A stretch of 64,000 bases of DNA, from assembly GCA_045562755.1 (NCBI GenBank), contig JBJKVF010000006.1:186001-250000 (forward strand). The letters are read 5' to 3'. The position numbers were made by a program, and so were the translations under genes. The DNA comes from GCA-002708145 sp045562755. Lineage in GTDB: Bacteria; Chloroflexota; Dehalococcoidia; Lucifugimonadales; Lucifugimonadaceae. This document shows positions 1 through 8,798 of this stretch, piece by piece. The notes beneath the pieces are model-generated. The model made no database searches and had not been told where the DNA came from. It saw only the letters and a list, made by a program, of their open reading frames with translations. How positions within the stretch are numbered: position 1 is the first letter of the stretch; each line of letters opens with the position of its first letter.

Positions 1-318
1 TTTTTCAAAAAAAATAGACGTGTAACCATTAGAAAACTCACTCTTCCATGCTATAAAAGCTCTATCTCCACCTTTACGTTTCCGATTAGTTGATATTGCA
101 GCAGTGCATGACAAGCCAAAGGTTTTATTATTTTTTGATAATTTAATAGACCTCATATATGATTGGTCTGCCATACTAATTGCTTCTTTATATGAAACAT
201 GTGAATTTAACTTATCAGATATGAAATTAGATAAAGAATTTTTAGAGTATGGAATTAAGATCTCTAAAATAGTATTAGAGGACCCTGGAGTACTAAATAG
301 ATAATCAATAGTTTTCAT
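1..318 (-). CDS. CinA-like protein, N-terminal part (runs off the window)
   Basis: The minus strand from ATG at 318 is open for 106 codons to the window edge, so the C-terminus is missing. The start is set by a strong Shine-Dalgarno AGGAGGAGGT two bases upstream. The N-terminal region reads FSTPGSSNTILEILIPYS and later FGLSCTAAIST followed by a GGDRAFIAW segment. This resembles the CinA C-terminal (nicotinamide-nucleotide amidohydrolase-like) domain found in proteins that begin with a P-G-A/S-S-x-T-V/I-L-E motif. Function beyond CinA-like is not certain because the rest is not visible. A short plus-strand frame at 104-304 is only the shadow of this gene. Confidence 0.7.
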   Translation of the reverse strand, partial: MKTIDYLFSTPGSSNTILEILIPYSKNSLSNFISDKLNSHVSYKEAISMADQSYMRSIKLSKNNKTFGLSCTAAISTNRKRKGGDRAFIAWKSEFSNGYTSIFFEK

Positions 319-486
319 ACCTCCTCCTGTTATAGAGAAGCAGCCTTGAAAATTTGATGAATGAATTCTTTTTACTAATTTTTTAATACTCAAATTAAAT
401 TACATGGATATTTAATTAATATAATAAACAAATTTTTATTGAAAAAAAATAAAAAAATTCAAATCATATATGAATCTTAAATCAAA

Positions 487-642
487 TTATGATGATTTTT
501 CTAATAGTTTCATTTTCAATACATAAGATTCTAAAATATCTGTAATTTCATAACAAAAGTTACATTCTTTGGCATATAGTTTATTAGAATCAAATCCTGA
601 TTGGATTGTGATAAAATTTTTTATTATGTGTGAACAAAACAT
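487..642 (-). CDS. Small cysteine-pair protein, 51 aa, unknown function
   Basis: An ATG at 642 with a GAGGT Shine-Dalgarno a few bases upstream opens a 51-codon frame ending in TAA at 487. The protein starts MFCSH and carries a CNFC pair at residues 27-30, so C3, H5, C27 and C30 could bind one zinc ion. The C-terminal third looks helical and charged. It follows the 57-aa zinc-ribbon gene by 16 bases on the same strand, which suggests one transcript. No family is recognised. Its support is the good ribosome site, the tandem arrangement and the paired cysteines; the short length keeps confidence moderate. Confidence 0.55.
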   Translation of the reverse strand: MFCSHIIKNFITIQSGFDSNKLYAKECNFCYEITDILESYVLKMKLLEKSS

Positions 643-658
643 TTCTACCTCAATTTAC

Positions 659-832
659 TTAAACATTTGAATTTACAGTTTGACGAATTGATTGATTTTC
701 TAGATCATCTCTTATAGATTTAGAATTTATAGTATAACCACAAACAATACATCTAAGGTAAGAACCGAAATTATCAGTACCCAATTCAACTGTACCGTCC
801 TTACACCTAGCACATGATTTAAAATAAAGCAT
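659..832 (-). CDS. Small zinc-ribbon protein, 57 aa
   Basis: ATG at 832, preceded by an AAGGAAA ribosome site, opens a 57-codon frame ending in TAA at 659. The protein has two cysteine pairs, C7-x2-C10 and C28-x2-C31, the second followed by GYTINSK. This is a four-cysteine zinc ribbon with a short polar C-terminal tail. It is clearly similar to the 53-aa protein at 45049-45210: both share M-x-Y-x-K-x-C-x2-C near the start and C-x2-C-G-(Y/F)-x-I-x-S-K. The role is unknown; nucleic-acid or protein binding is plausible for such mini-ribbons. The 51-aa gene follows in the same operon. Confidence 0.7.
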   Translation of the reverse strand: MLYFKSCARCKDGTVELGTDNFGSYLRCIVCGYTINSKSIRDDLENQSIRQTVNSNV

Positions 833-942
833 AAATTTTCCTTAAAAAATATTTGTAATTAATAATATATCCGGTATCGAGTATTTATAGCATAAGGAAA
901 TTAATACCAGTTTTAGTTGATTTTGATAAATTAGATTTATTT

Positions 943-2310
943 TTATAACTTTTTATACTTAAATCCACCTAATGTAAAACTTGTGCAATTTGAGTCATAA
1001 GAAATTTTAATTAATTCACCTTTTGCCCTACCTGAAGAAACCATATAAGTATCTTTGGTGTTATCTACAAAACTAAGGCTAGACGGAGCATGCATTTTAT
1101 AGCAATTAAATTTATCATTATTTAATAACCAGTAAGTTCCTTCTTGATACTTTATGTCTAAATATAAACCTGGTTCTGCAAAGTAAGTTCCATTAAGTCT
1201 TTCTAAATATTTTTTATTAATTTCGTCTTTTTTTTCAATCGGTTTACTTTTAGAGTTCTCTATTAATGAACTAATTAAAGAAATAGAAAATTCATTAGGT
1301 AAATTATTTGGCCATAAATCAGATAATATTACTACACCACAATTATATTTCTTTGAAAAAACAATATTAGATGCATAACCATATATTCCACCACCATGTA
1401 TGTGCAAAGTATTATTTTTATGCTTAAAAATTCTCCAACCGTAGCCTTGAGCATTTTTCCAATTGTCAGAAATATAAATAGGCATATGCATTTCAAAAAG
1501 ACTATCTGGATCAAGAATTTTGCCTGTTGGGAAATTATTTGTTGATAATTGAAATAAAATCCAATTGATTAAATCATTTGTTGAAGAAAATAAACCACCG
1601 GCACCAATCATAGAGTTCATTTCTATAAATTTTTCTTCAACTAATTTTCCTTTTAAGAAAGAAAATTTATTACCAGAAACAAGTTTTTTCTTATCATCTT
1701 CAGATGGATAAAAAAAAGTATTACTAAGGTTTAGAGGGTTGAGAATTTCATCTTTAATATACTTTTCTAAAGGCATTTCAGTTATTTTTTCAATTAAAAT
1801 ACCTAAAATACAATATGCTAGATTTGAATATTTCCATTGACTATCTTGTTGAGCAACAATGTCAATTTCTGACAGATTTTCAATAAGATCATTTTTAGTA
1901 ATAAATTTTCTAGTATCCCAATTATTAAATTTATGCTCTGTCGGTAAACCAGAATAGTGAGTTAGCATTCTTTTTATAGTTACTTTTTCCAAAGTGCCTG
2001 ATATAGAATTAGCTACAGTAAAGTCAGGCATATGAACTAGCAATGGATCATCTAATGTTAATCTTCCTAAATCTCTTAGTTGCAAAATAGCTGTAGCAAT
2101 AAAAGTTTTTGTTATAGATGCAATACGAAACACTGAATTTTCATTAATATATTTATTTTGTAATAGATTTTTTTCCCCAACTGTATATGAAGAAAAGAAA
2201 TTATAATTTTGATTAAAAACACCTATAGCAAAATTTTGAGGTAGAAATTTTCCAGAAAAATTCTCAGAAAAATTCTTATTTATTAATGAATGATAATTTA
2301 TTTTGGTCAT
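943..2310 (-). CDS. Beta-lactamase-fold serine hydrolase (class C / esterase family)
   Basis: This 455-aa protein has the three motifs of the serine beta-lactamase/D-Ala-D-Ala carboxypeptidase superfamily: S65-x-x-K68 (SITK), Y161-S-N163, and H305-G-G in place of K-T-G. The HGG form is usual in the esterase/peptidase (EstB-like) branch rather than true beta-lactamases. A C-terminal domain of about 100 residues follows the catalytic domain. No signal peptide is evident, so a cytoplasmic site is likely. Substrate unknown; an ester, lactam or D-amino-acid peptide is possible. It is divergently oriented to the small membrane protein and MFS transporter starting near 2388. Confidence 0.85.
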   Translation of the reverse strand: MTKINYHSLINKNFSENFSGKFLPQNFAIGVFNQNYNFFSSYTVGEKNLLQNKYINENSVFRIASITKTFIATAILQLRDLGRLTLDDPLLVHMPDFTVANSISGTLEKVTIKRMLTHYSGLPTEHKFNNWDTRKFITKNDLIENLSEIDIVAQQDSQWKYSNLAYCILGILIEKITEMPLEKYIKDEILNPLNLSNTFFYPSEDDKKKLVSGNKFSFLKGKLVEEKFIEMNSMIGAGGLFSSTNDLINWILFQLSTNNFPTGKILDPDSLFEMHMPIYISDNWKNAQGYGWRIFKHKNNTLHIHGGGIYGYASNIVFSKKYNCGVVILSDLWPNNLPNEFSISLISSLIENSKSKPIEKKDEINKKYLERLNGTYFAEPGLYLDIKYQEGTYWLLNNDKFNCYKMHAPSSLSFVDNTKDTYMVSSGRAKGELIKISYDSNCTSFTLGGFKYKKL

Positions 2311-2387
2311 AGCAATTAAATAATTATTAAATATAATATCTATTATGAATTTTAAATTTAATTAATCAATATACGAAACAGAGTCCA

Positions 2388-2600
2388 ATGATTAAGATTA
2401 ACGAAAAAGTAAAAATTTTTTTCCCCAAAGACAATGGGATTATATTCATGGCAATTAGTATTATATTTTCTATACTAATACTAATATATTTATCTGCCGG
2501 TATAGCCTTTGATCGCAGTGTTGAAAGAGCTAATATAGGAGAAAACATACAAAAACAATGGTGGGAAGACCAAATGCTTTATATATGCCCACTTCACTAA
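2388..2600 (+). CDS. Small single-TM membrane protein, unknown
   Basis: A 70-aa frame starts at ATG 2388 and ends four bases before the MFS transporter. It has one strongly hydrophobic helix (about residues 18-38) flanked by a lysine-rich N-terminus and a soluble C-terminal tail containing WW and a CPLH end. The close spacing to the transporter suggests translational coupling and perhaps a partner role. The ribosome site is weak and no family is recognised, so it could be a chance frame, though the membrane-helix pattern and tight spacing favour a real gene. Confidence 0.5.
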   Translation: MIKINEKVKIFFPKDNGIIFMAISIIFSILILIYLSAGIAFDRSVERANIGENIQKQWWEDQMLYICPLH

Positions 2601-2604
2601 AAAA

Positions 2605-3861
2605 ATGAAAATTACAAGTGCAAATCATAATATTTATCACTACGCCTGGATTATTGTATTTATCTGTGCTGTAGTTCAAATGGTTGGTGCTGCAATAAGG
2701 ATTGGATTCGGTGTACTTGTAGACCCGCTAGTAGAAATATTTGGATGGTCAACCGGCTCTATTGGTTTTGCGTATGCACTTATGTCTATAGTAACTGCAT
2801 TTTCGTCGCCAATTGCAGGCTATCTTTGTTTCAAAATAGGTTGTAAAAAAACCATGGTTTGGGGAACAATATTATTTTTTATAGGCATGATTTGGATTTC
2901 ACAAATTAGTAATATATGGGAGTTATATTTATCTTATGGTTTAGTTTTTGGAGTTGCTCAATCATTTTTGTTGGTTCCAGCAGTTCCAATCATCTCAAAT
3001 TGGTTTGATAAATACCTTGGATTAGGTACTGGATTAATGATGGGAGCATGGAGTTTAGGCCCGGCTATATCAGTTCAAATATTCGCTATTTTTTTTGAAA
3101 TCTATGGATGGAGAGATTCATTCATAATTATAGGTATTACGGGTACTTTAATATTATTAATATTTTTATTTTTTTTAAAAGATACTCCAGAAGAAATGAA
3201 TAAAATCGCATATGGATTTATGAAAAAAATAAAAACAAAAAATAATTTCTCAACTTATGATCAAAAATATATACAAAAACTAATTTATAAAAAAAATGAA
3301 TTTTGGAATCTGATTAATATTCATTTTCTAGGATGTGTTAGCCATTCAATAATTCTTGTTGGTATTATACCTATGGGAATTAATGCTGGCTTATCTAGTT
3401 TAAGCGCTGCAGGTATCTTAACAACACTTTCAATAATCAGTATTATTAGTAGGGTAATCACACCAATAATAGCTGATAAATATGGATCAAAGCCTATAAT
3501 GTTCTTTAGTTTATTTGGTCAAGGAATTGGAGTATTGATACTTATAAATGCAACACAAACATGGGAGTTTTATATTTTTGCTATTTTGTGGGCTATACCT
3601 TACGGAGGAGAAGGAGCTGCTTTTCCTATAATAAATCGTCAGTATTTTGGAAAATTTCCAATAGGTACAACATACGGATGGCAAATTTTCGGAGCTGGAA
3701 TAGGCATGGCATTAGGAGGAATATTGCCAGGTATTATATTTGACTTATACAATAGTTATAATTTAGCTATTATTTTATCAGCTGTATTTAGCATTTTTGC
3801 ATCAATTGTAATTTTGTTCCTAAGAGATACGAAAGAAAAAATAATACCTTCATGGGAGTAA
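2605..3861 (+). CDS. MFS transporter, oxalate/formate or monocarboxylate-type
   Basis: The 418-aa protein shows about 12 hydrophobic helices in two six-helix halves with a basic, lysine-rich central loop near residues 205-235. Features of the major facilitator superfamily include a YGWRDSF segment at the end of the first half and an R-V-I-T-P-I-x-A-D-K-Y-G motif-A-like loop in the second. The pattern (YAWIIVFICAVVQ at the N-terminus, GFG-V-x-x-D-P-L) fits the oxalate/formate antiporter and monocarboxylate transporter group. It probably moves a small organic acid. It lies upstream of the DUF1028 gene with a 16-base gap, suggesting one transcript. Confidence 0.85.
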   Translation: MKITSANHNIYHYAWIIVFICAVVQMVGAAIRIGFGVLVDPLVEIFGWSTGSIGFAYALMSIVTAFSSPIAGYLCFKIGCKKTMVWGTILFFIGMIWISQISNIWELYLSYGLVFGVAQSFLLVPAVPIISNWFDKYLGLGTGLMMGAWSLGPAISVQIFAIFFEIYGWRDSFIIIGITGTLILLIFLFFLKDTPEEMNKIAYGFMKKIKTKNNFSTYDQKYIQKLIYKKNEFWNLINIHFLGCVSHSIILVGIIPMGINAGLSSLSAAGILTTLSIISIISRVITPIIADKYGSKPIMFFSLFGQGIGVLILINATQTWEFYIFAILWAIPYGGEGAAFPIINRQYFGKFPIGTTYGWQIFGAGIGMALGGILPGIIFDLYNSYNLAIILSAVFSIFASIVILFLRDTKEKIIPSWE

Positions 3862-3877
3862 TCTTAGGAGAATAAAT

Positions 3878-4576
3878 TTGACATTTGCCATACTTGGATT
3901 TGATAATGAAAATTCTCAAATAGGTTTAGCCATAGCAACTTACTCATTAGCTGTTGGATCAACATGCCCTTTATTAGTTTCTGACAAATATGCTATTACA
4001 TCTCAAGCATCAACAAACCCTCTTATTGGAAAAGAAATAGCAAAAAAAATCTTAGAAGGTGATCCTAAATTAGCTATGAATGAAACTTTAAATAAAGATA
4101 AATATTCGGATTATCGTCAGGTTGCAATTTTGTCTAATGAAGGAGACAAATATATTCATACAGGATCTAAAACCAAAGATTTTAAGGGATCTATTATTAG
4201 CAATAATTCTATAGCTATAGGAAACTTTTTATATAATGAAGAAGTGCTAATAAGTATGACTAAATCATTTGAAGAAAATTCTGATAAACCTTTGGGTAAA
4301 AGACTTATAAATAGCCTAGAATCAGGTAAAAAAGCAGGTGGTCAAATGGGAACTGATGGACAATATTTGCCTGAGAGGTCATCATGCATAATGGTAGGTT
4401 CAAAAAATGAAATTTTCCCAATAGATATTAGGATTGATTTTTCTATCAACCCTATCAAAGAACTTTCTTTAGCATTTGAAGAGTATAATAAATTGCATAA
4501 TTATTATCTATCAAGATCTGAAAACCCATCTATATTGCCATCCCAAGATGAATGGATAAAAAATTTAAAACAATGA
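3878..4576 (+). CDS. DUF1028 family protein (Ntn-hydrolase-like)
   Basis: The start is a TTG at 3878, supported by a TAGGAG ribosome site seven bases upstream and by the MTFAILG beginning typical of the family. The 232-aa protein matches DUF1028 throughout: ASTNPLIGKEIAKKILEG, the GNFL segment, and GKKAGGQMGTDGQ with a following E-R-S-S. DUF1028 proteins have an Ntn-hydrolase-like fold and are often encoded beside amidohydrolases, transporters or peptidases, but their reaction is not firmly established. Here the neighbours are an organic-acid-type transporter upstream and a TPP decarboxylase-like gene downstream. Confidence 0.85.
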   Translation: MTFAILGFDNENSQIGLAIATYSLAVGSTCPLLVSDKYAITSQASTNPLIGKEIAKKILEGDPKLAMNETLNKDKYSDYRQVAILSNEGDKYIHTGSKTKDFKGSIISNNSIAIGNFLYNEEVLISMTKSFEENSDKPLGKRLINSLESGKKAGGQMGTDGQYLPERSSCIMVGSKNEIFPIDIRIDFSINPIKELSLAFEEYNKLHNYYLSRSENPSILPSQDEWIKNLKQ

Positions 4577-4652
4577 ATAAATTATAAAAATAAATAATTA
4601 GAAAATATAATTACTATTTATAGAATAGTATAATTTAAAATAAAGGATAACT

Positions 4653-6314
4653 ATGACAAACATTTCTGGAAAACACGCATTACTCAAAATGCTTCAAAAA
4701 GAGGGAGTAAACTATATGTTTGGAAATCCAGGAACAAGTGAAGCCCCAATGATGGCAATAATGAACGAATATCCATCTATTGAGTATGTACTTGTACTTC
4801 AAGAGGGTGTTGCTGTTGGTTTAGCTGAAGGATATGCTAGATCATCAAAAAAGGTCTCTTTTGTAAGCTTACATATAGATAACGGAATGGCTAATGGTCT
4901 TTCTCTAATGATTGACCAGTTATATTCTGGTACTCCTATGGTGATGACGGCAGGAAATAAAGATATTAGAAAAATGGCTGCTGGAAGATCCGATTTAGCT
5001 GATATGGCAAGACCTTTTGCTAAATGGAGTACTGAAATTACACATGCAGAGCAAGTCCCATCTGTAATAAGGAGAGCTTTTCAAGAGGCAAAAACCCCAC
5101 CTACTGGTCCTATTTTCATCTCTATGTCTCAAAATGCTTTTGACGATGTGGCTGATGTTAATTTAATACCTTCATCTGAGGTTTCAATATCAACTAATTT
5201 AGATGATAAAACTTCAGAAGAAATTTGTGATCTGATTATGCCTTCAAAAAAACCAATTTTAATTGTTGGTGACAGAGTATCTCAAACTGACGCAGTAGAA
5301 GAAGCAGTAAAGTTAGCTGAAATTGCAGGTATGAGAGTGTATGGGCATAATTCCACTGAAATTAATTTCCCAGCTAGACACTCTTTATGGCAAGGTAATC
5401 TCAACATGCGAACAATTGATGCAGTTAATTCGGTAAAAACAGCTGATGTAATTTTAGCAATAGGTTGCCCTGTTTTTGAAGACTTCTTTTTTCAAAAAGG
5501 AGAATTTATATCTCCAGATACTAAACTCATTCATATTGATATCAATAATAACGAGATAGGTAAATCAGAGCCAACAGATATCGGGATAATAGCATCTCCT
5601 AAAAATGCCATGAAAAAATTATATGATAATCTTGAATCACAAATGACAGGTCCATATAGAGAAGCATCATCATTTAGAGCAATAGAAGCAAAATATGAAA
5701 GTGATACAAGAAAAGAACAGCATAAAAATCTAGTAAATAAAATAGTTAAAAATGGACATGCTATGTCACCAAGTAAAATGCTTGATGAATTAGCAAAATC
5801 TCTTCCTGAACAAAGTGCAGTTTTTAATGACGGTGTAAGTAACAGCCAATTATTATTTGAATCAATGTTACCTTCAACCCCAGGATCATACTATGGTTGT
5901 CGGGGCCAGGCTATCGGTTGGGGAATTGGTGCTACTATGGGCATGCAACTAGGAGATCCATCAAAGGCCTCAATTGGAGTTATTGGAGATGGTAGTGCAA
6001 TTATGACCATACAAGGTTTGTGGACAGCTGCAAATTCAAAAATTCCATCTGTTTTTGTTATATGTAATAATTCATCATATAGAGTACTAAAAATTAATAT
6101 GAATCATTACCATAGATTAAATAATTTTGAACCTCCAAAATCTTATTTTGCAATGGACTTTCACCACGAAATAAACTTTGCCGAACAGGCAAAAGCGTAT
6201 GGTATTAACGGAATAAGAATCGAAAACCCTGCAGATATAAATTCTTCTATAAATAAAGCAATTGATTCTGGAGAGCCTACCGTATTAGATATGATAATTG
6301 ATGGTTCATTATAA
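4653..6314 (+). CDS. TPP-dependent enzyme, benzoylformate decarboxylase / acetolactate synthase family
   Basis: This 553-aa protein has the three-domain layout of the family: N-terminal pyrimidine-binding domain with the cofactor-activating Glu at residue 51 (LQEGVAV), a central Rossmann-like domain, and a C-terminal pyrophosphate-binding domain with G-D446-G followed about 28 residues later by NN. The N-terminal G-N-P-G-T-S-E resembles benzoylformate decarboxylase-like enzymes. It likely acts on a 2-oxo acid; substrate not determinable. An AAAGGATA ribosome site precedes the ATG, and a TATAAT at 4629-4634 could be the -10 box. The gene ends 10 bases before the phytoene synthase start, so it may lead the carotenoid transcript. 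It is not DXS. Confidence 0.85.
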   Translation: MTNISGKHALLKMLQKEGVNYMFGNPGTSEAPMMAIMNEYPSIEYVLVLQEGVAVGLAEGYARSSKKVSFVSLHIDNGMANGLSLMIDQLYSGTPMVMTAGNKDIRKMAAGRSDLADMARPFAKWSTEITHAEQVPSVIRRAFQEAKTPPTGPIFISMSQNAFDDVADVNLIPSSEVSISTNLDDKTSEEICDLIMPSKKPILIVGDRVSQTDAVEEAVKLAEIAGMRVYGHNSTEINFPARHSLWQGNLNMRTIDAVNSVKTADVILAIGCPVFEDFFFQKGEFISPDTKLIHIDINNNEIGKSEPTDIGIIASPKNAMKKLYDNLESQMTGPYREASSFRAIEAKYESDTRKEQHKNLVNKIVKNGHAMSPSKMLDELAKSLPEQSAVFNDGVSNSQLLFESMLPSTPGSYYGCRGQAIGWGIGATMGMQLGDPSKASIGVIGDGSAIMTIQGLWTAANSKIPSVFVICNNSSYRVLKINMNHYHRLNNFEPPKSYFAMDFHHEINFAEQAKAYGINGIRIENPADINSSINKAIDSGEPTVLDMIIDGSL

Positions 6315-6324
6315 TTTTTTACCT

Positions 6325-7338
6325 ATGAGTTATATTAATAATGAAAAAGCAAAATTAGTTTGGACTCAGGAAGATTGGGAAAAAAAACATTCTGATTTAA
6401 AACAAAAAATACTAAATCATCAAGATGAAACCTTAAATTTAGACCAGGCTTCAACATGGGGCAAAATTATATTGAAAAAATTTAGCTCATCTTTTTATAC
6501 TGTAACTAGATTGCTACCCGAAAATAAAAAAAAAGACGTTCAAATTATATATGCTGCAGTAAGATATCCAGATGAAGTTGTTGACTCATTCAACTTAGCG
6601 AAATCTGAAAAAATTAAAATTCTTAAGAAACTGGAGTTAGATTTCGTAAGATCAAAAAAACAAAAAAATATATACGAAATGCTTAATGATAATATTTCGC
6701 TTACAATAGCTGGCTTTAGGGACGTTTGTAATAGATATAAAATTCCAGAAAATTTTTATCTGTCATTTCTTGATGCTATGAAAAAAGATATCGAACCTAA
6801 AGAATATGAGAATTGGAATGACCTAATAGATAACTATATATTCGGTTCAGCAACAGTAGTCGGATATTTTCTTTCATACGTATATGGACATTCTAAAAAT
6901 TCATCATTAGAGGAATGTATGGAAACATCTAAATCACTAGCAATAGCTTTACAGCTAACTAATTTTGCTAGAGATGTTTCAGAAGATTCAATAAGAGGTA
7001 GATGTTATCTACCCAATAACCATCAAAATGAAAATAAACAAAATATATATAATGGTGTAATTAAACAAAATATCCAAGATATAATTTCATCAAAATTTCT
7101 TTTAGCTAATGAGGCAAAAAAATGGTACGATAATTGCTCTAATAAAATAGATAATTTTACGGAGGATAGTAGATTAGCAATACTAGCATGCCATAAATTA
7201 TATTCCAAGCTAAATAATAAAATTCTTAAGATAGAAAATAATCATCAACGAGAAAGTTTATCATTATTTGAAAAAATTTCTATTATTCCTAAGAAAAAGT
7301 ATCTGAAATTAGCAATAGCATTAGTAATGAATAAATGA
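6325..7338 (+). CDS. crtB: Squalene/phytoene synthase (CrtB type)
   Basis: This prenyl transferase of the squalene/phytoene synthase family joins two C15 or C20 diphosphates head to head. The first Asp-rich motif is R-Y-P-D-E-V-V-D and the second is N-F-A-R-D-V-S-E-D, followed by GRCYLP, all typical of the family. It opens a tight operon with two CrtI-type desaturases, so phytoene synthase is the most likely activity rather than squalene synthase. The ATG at 6325 is chosen because it follows the upstream stop; TTG 6298 or ATG 6301 would overlap the TPP gene, and none has a clear ribosome site. It overlaps crtI by ATGA. Confidence 0.88.
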   Translation: MSYINNEKAKLVWTQEDWEKKHSDLKQKILNHQDETLNLDQASTWGKIILKKFSSSFYTVTRLLPENKKKDVQIIYAAVRYPDEVVDSFNLAKSEKIKILKKLELDFVRSKKQKNIYEMLNDNISLTIAGFRDVCNRYKIPENFYLSFLDAMKKDIEPKEYENWNDLIDNYIFGSATVVGYFLSYVYGHSKNSSLEECMETSKSLAIALQLTNFARDVSEDSIRGRCYLPNNHQNENKQNIYNGVIKQNIQDIISSKFLLANEAKKWYDNCSNKIDNFTEDSRLAILACHKLYSKLNNKILKIENNHQRESLSLFEKISIIPKKKYLKLAIALVMNK

Positions 7339-8798
7339 AAAAAAAATTATTTATAATTGGTGGTGGAATGGGAGGTATATCTGCTGGTTTATATCTTTCA
7401 AAAAGTGATTTTGAAATTCATATTTTTGAATCTAATAGTACACTGGGAGGTAGAGCAAATCTAATTAACTTAGATGGTTTTATTTTTGACACGGGGCCCT
7501 CATTACTAAATTATCCATGGGTTTTTGAAGATTTATTTAATTTTGTAGGAAGTTCTATGAAAAGCGAACTAAAGTTACAAAAAATAGACCCAGCAATTAA
7601 GTATTATTGGCCAGATGGAGAAACATTTCAACTTTCATCAGATTTATCAAAACTTTCTCAAGAATGCATGAGATTAGACCCAAGAGATGGTATTGGATTA
7701 TTAAACTTTTTAGCTGATGCAAGAAAAAAATACAGGATATCATTTGAGAATTTAGTAACACAAAACACTCAGTCTCCACTGAAATGGTTCTTATCAGCAG
7801 GTATACAAAATATCTTTAAACTAGGATTATTTAGATCTATGGAATCACAATTAAAATTACATTTTAAAAACAAAAAAATTATTGAAGCATTTGGCTCTTA
7901 TGGAATGTATTTAGGTGGAGCACCACATGATTTACCAGGTATTTTCTCAATATTGCCATTTGGAGAACTAGAGTATGGATTATGGTTACCGAAAGGTGGA
8001 ATGTATAAATTAATAGAATCCTTAGAAAAATTACTATTAAAACAAGGAATAATAATACACAAAAATACAAAAGTAAAAAATATAATTAGAGAAGAAAATT
8101 ATGTAAAGGGCATTACAGTAAATAATGACGAACAATTGTATTGTGACACAATAATTTCTAATGTAGATTTGCCAACAACAATGGATAAATTAATTAAAGA
8201 TAAAAAATTTAAATCTCCCAAAATGACTCCTGGAGTAATGACTTATTATTTAGGAATAAACAAAAAACTTAATAATTTACAGCATCATAGTGTGTTTTTT
8301 CCCCATAACACTAAATTAGGATATGAAGAAATTATGAAGAATAATAATATCCCTGAAGATCTACCATTTTATATTTCTGTTGCATCAAATAATGATGAAT
8401 CATTAGCACCAAAAAATAAATCTGGTGTATTTATACTAATACCGGTACCATTAAAAAATGATGAATTTTCATGGGAGGAAGTCAGTGAAAAATTGTTGAA
8501 TAAAGTATTATTAAGACTAAAACAACATGAAATTAATATTAATACAAAAGATATTATAAAAAAAGAAATAATTACACCAAAAAAATGGAAAGATTTATTT
8601 GGACTTAATCAAGGTTCGGCATTTGGCGCTTCCCATAACTTATTTCAAGTAGGACCATTCAGAAATTCAAATAGGTCTAAAAAATATAGAAATTTATTTT
8701 TTGTTGGTGCATCTACAACACCTGGTACAGGATTACCTATGTGTGTATTAAGTGGAAAAATGGTTTCAGAAAGAGTATTAAAAAATAATGAAAAATAA
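7335..8798 (+). CDS. crtI: CrtI-type phytoene desaturase
   Basis: A 487-aa FAD-dependent carotenoid desaturase. The N-terminus holds the dinucleotide-binding G-G-G-M-G-G with E at the end of the second strand and LGGRAN; the FDTGPSLL motif follows, and the C-terminal FAD motif reads FFVGASTTPGTGLPM. It starts inside the crtB stop (ATGA overlap), so it is translationally coupled. It probably converts phytoene to a more desaturated product such as lycopene. The second CrtI-like gene at 10656 shares the same motifs; which one does the first desaturation cannot be decided from sequence alone. Confidence 0.9.
   Translation: MKKKLFIIGGGMGGISAGLYLSKSDFEIHIFESNSTLGGRANLINLDGFIFDTGPSLLNYPWVFEDLFNFVGSSMKSELKLQKIDPAIKYYWPDGETFQLSSDLSKLSQECMRLDPRDGIGLLNFLADARKKYRISFENLVTQNTQSPLKWFLSAGIQNIFKLGLFRSMESQLKLHFKNKKIIEAFGSYGMYLGGAPHDLPGIFSILPFGELEYGLWLPKGGMYKLIESLEKLLLKQGIIIHKNTKVKNIIREENYVKGITVNNDEQLYCDTIISNVDLPTTMDKLIKDKKFKSPKMTPGVMTYYLGINKKLNNLQHHSVFFPHNTKLGYEEIMKNNNIPEDLPFYISVASNNDESLAPKNKSGVFILIPVPLKNDEFSWEEVSEKLLNKVLLRLKQHEININTKDIIKKEIITPKKWKDLFGLNQGSAFGASHNLFQVGPFRNSNRSKKYRNLFFVGASTTPGTGLPMCVLSGKMVSERVLKNNEK

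Noticed and set aside
104..304. 66-aa plus-strand frame at the left edge
   Set aside because: It is antisense to the CinA-like gene, which has the better ribosome site and clear family motifs.
4653..6314. 1-deoxy-xylulose-5-phosphate synthase feeding the carotenoid operon
   Set aside because: The domain order and motifs match the benzoylformate decarboxylase/acetolactate synthase group, not DXS.
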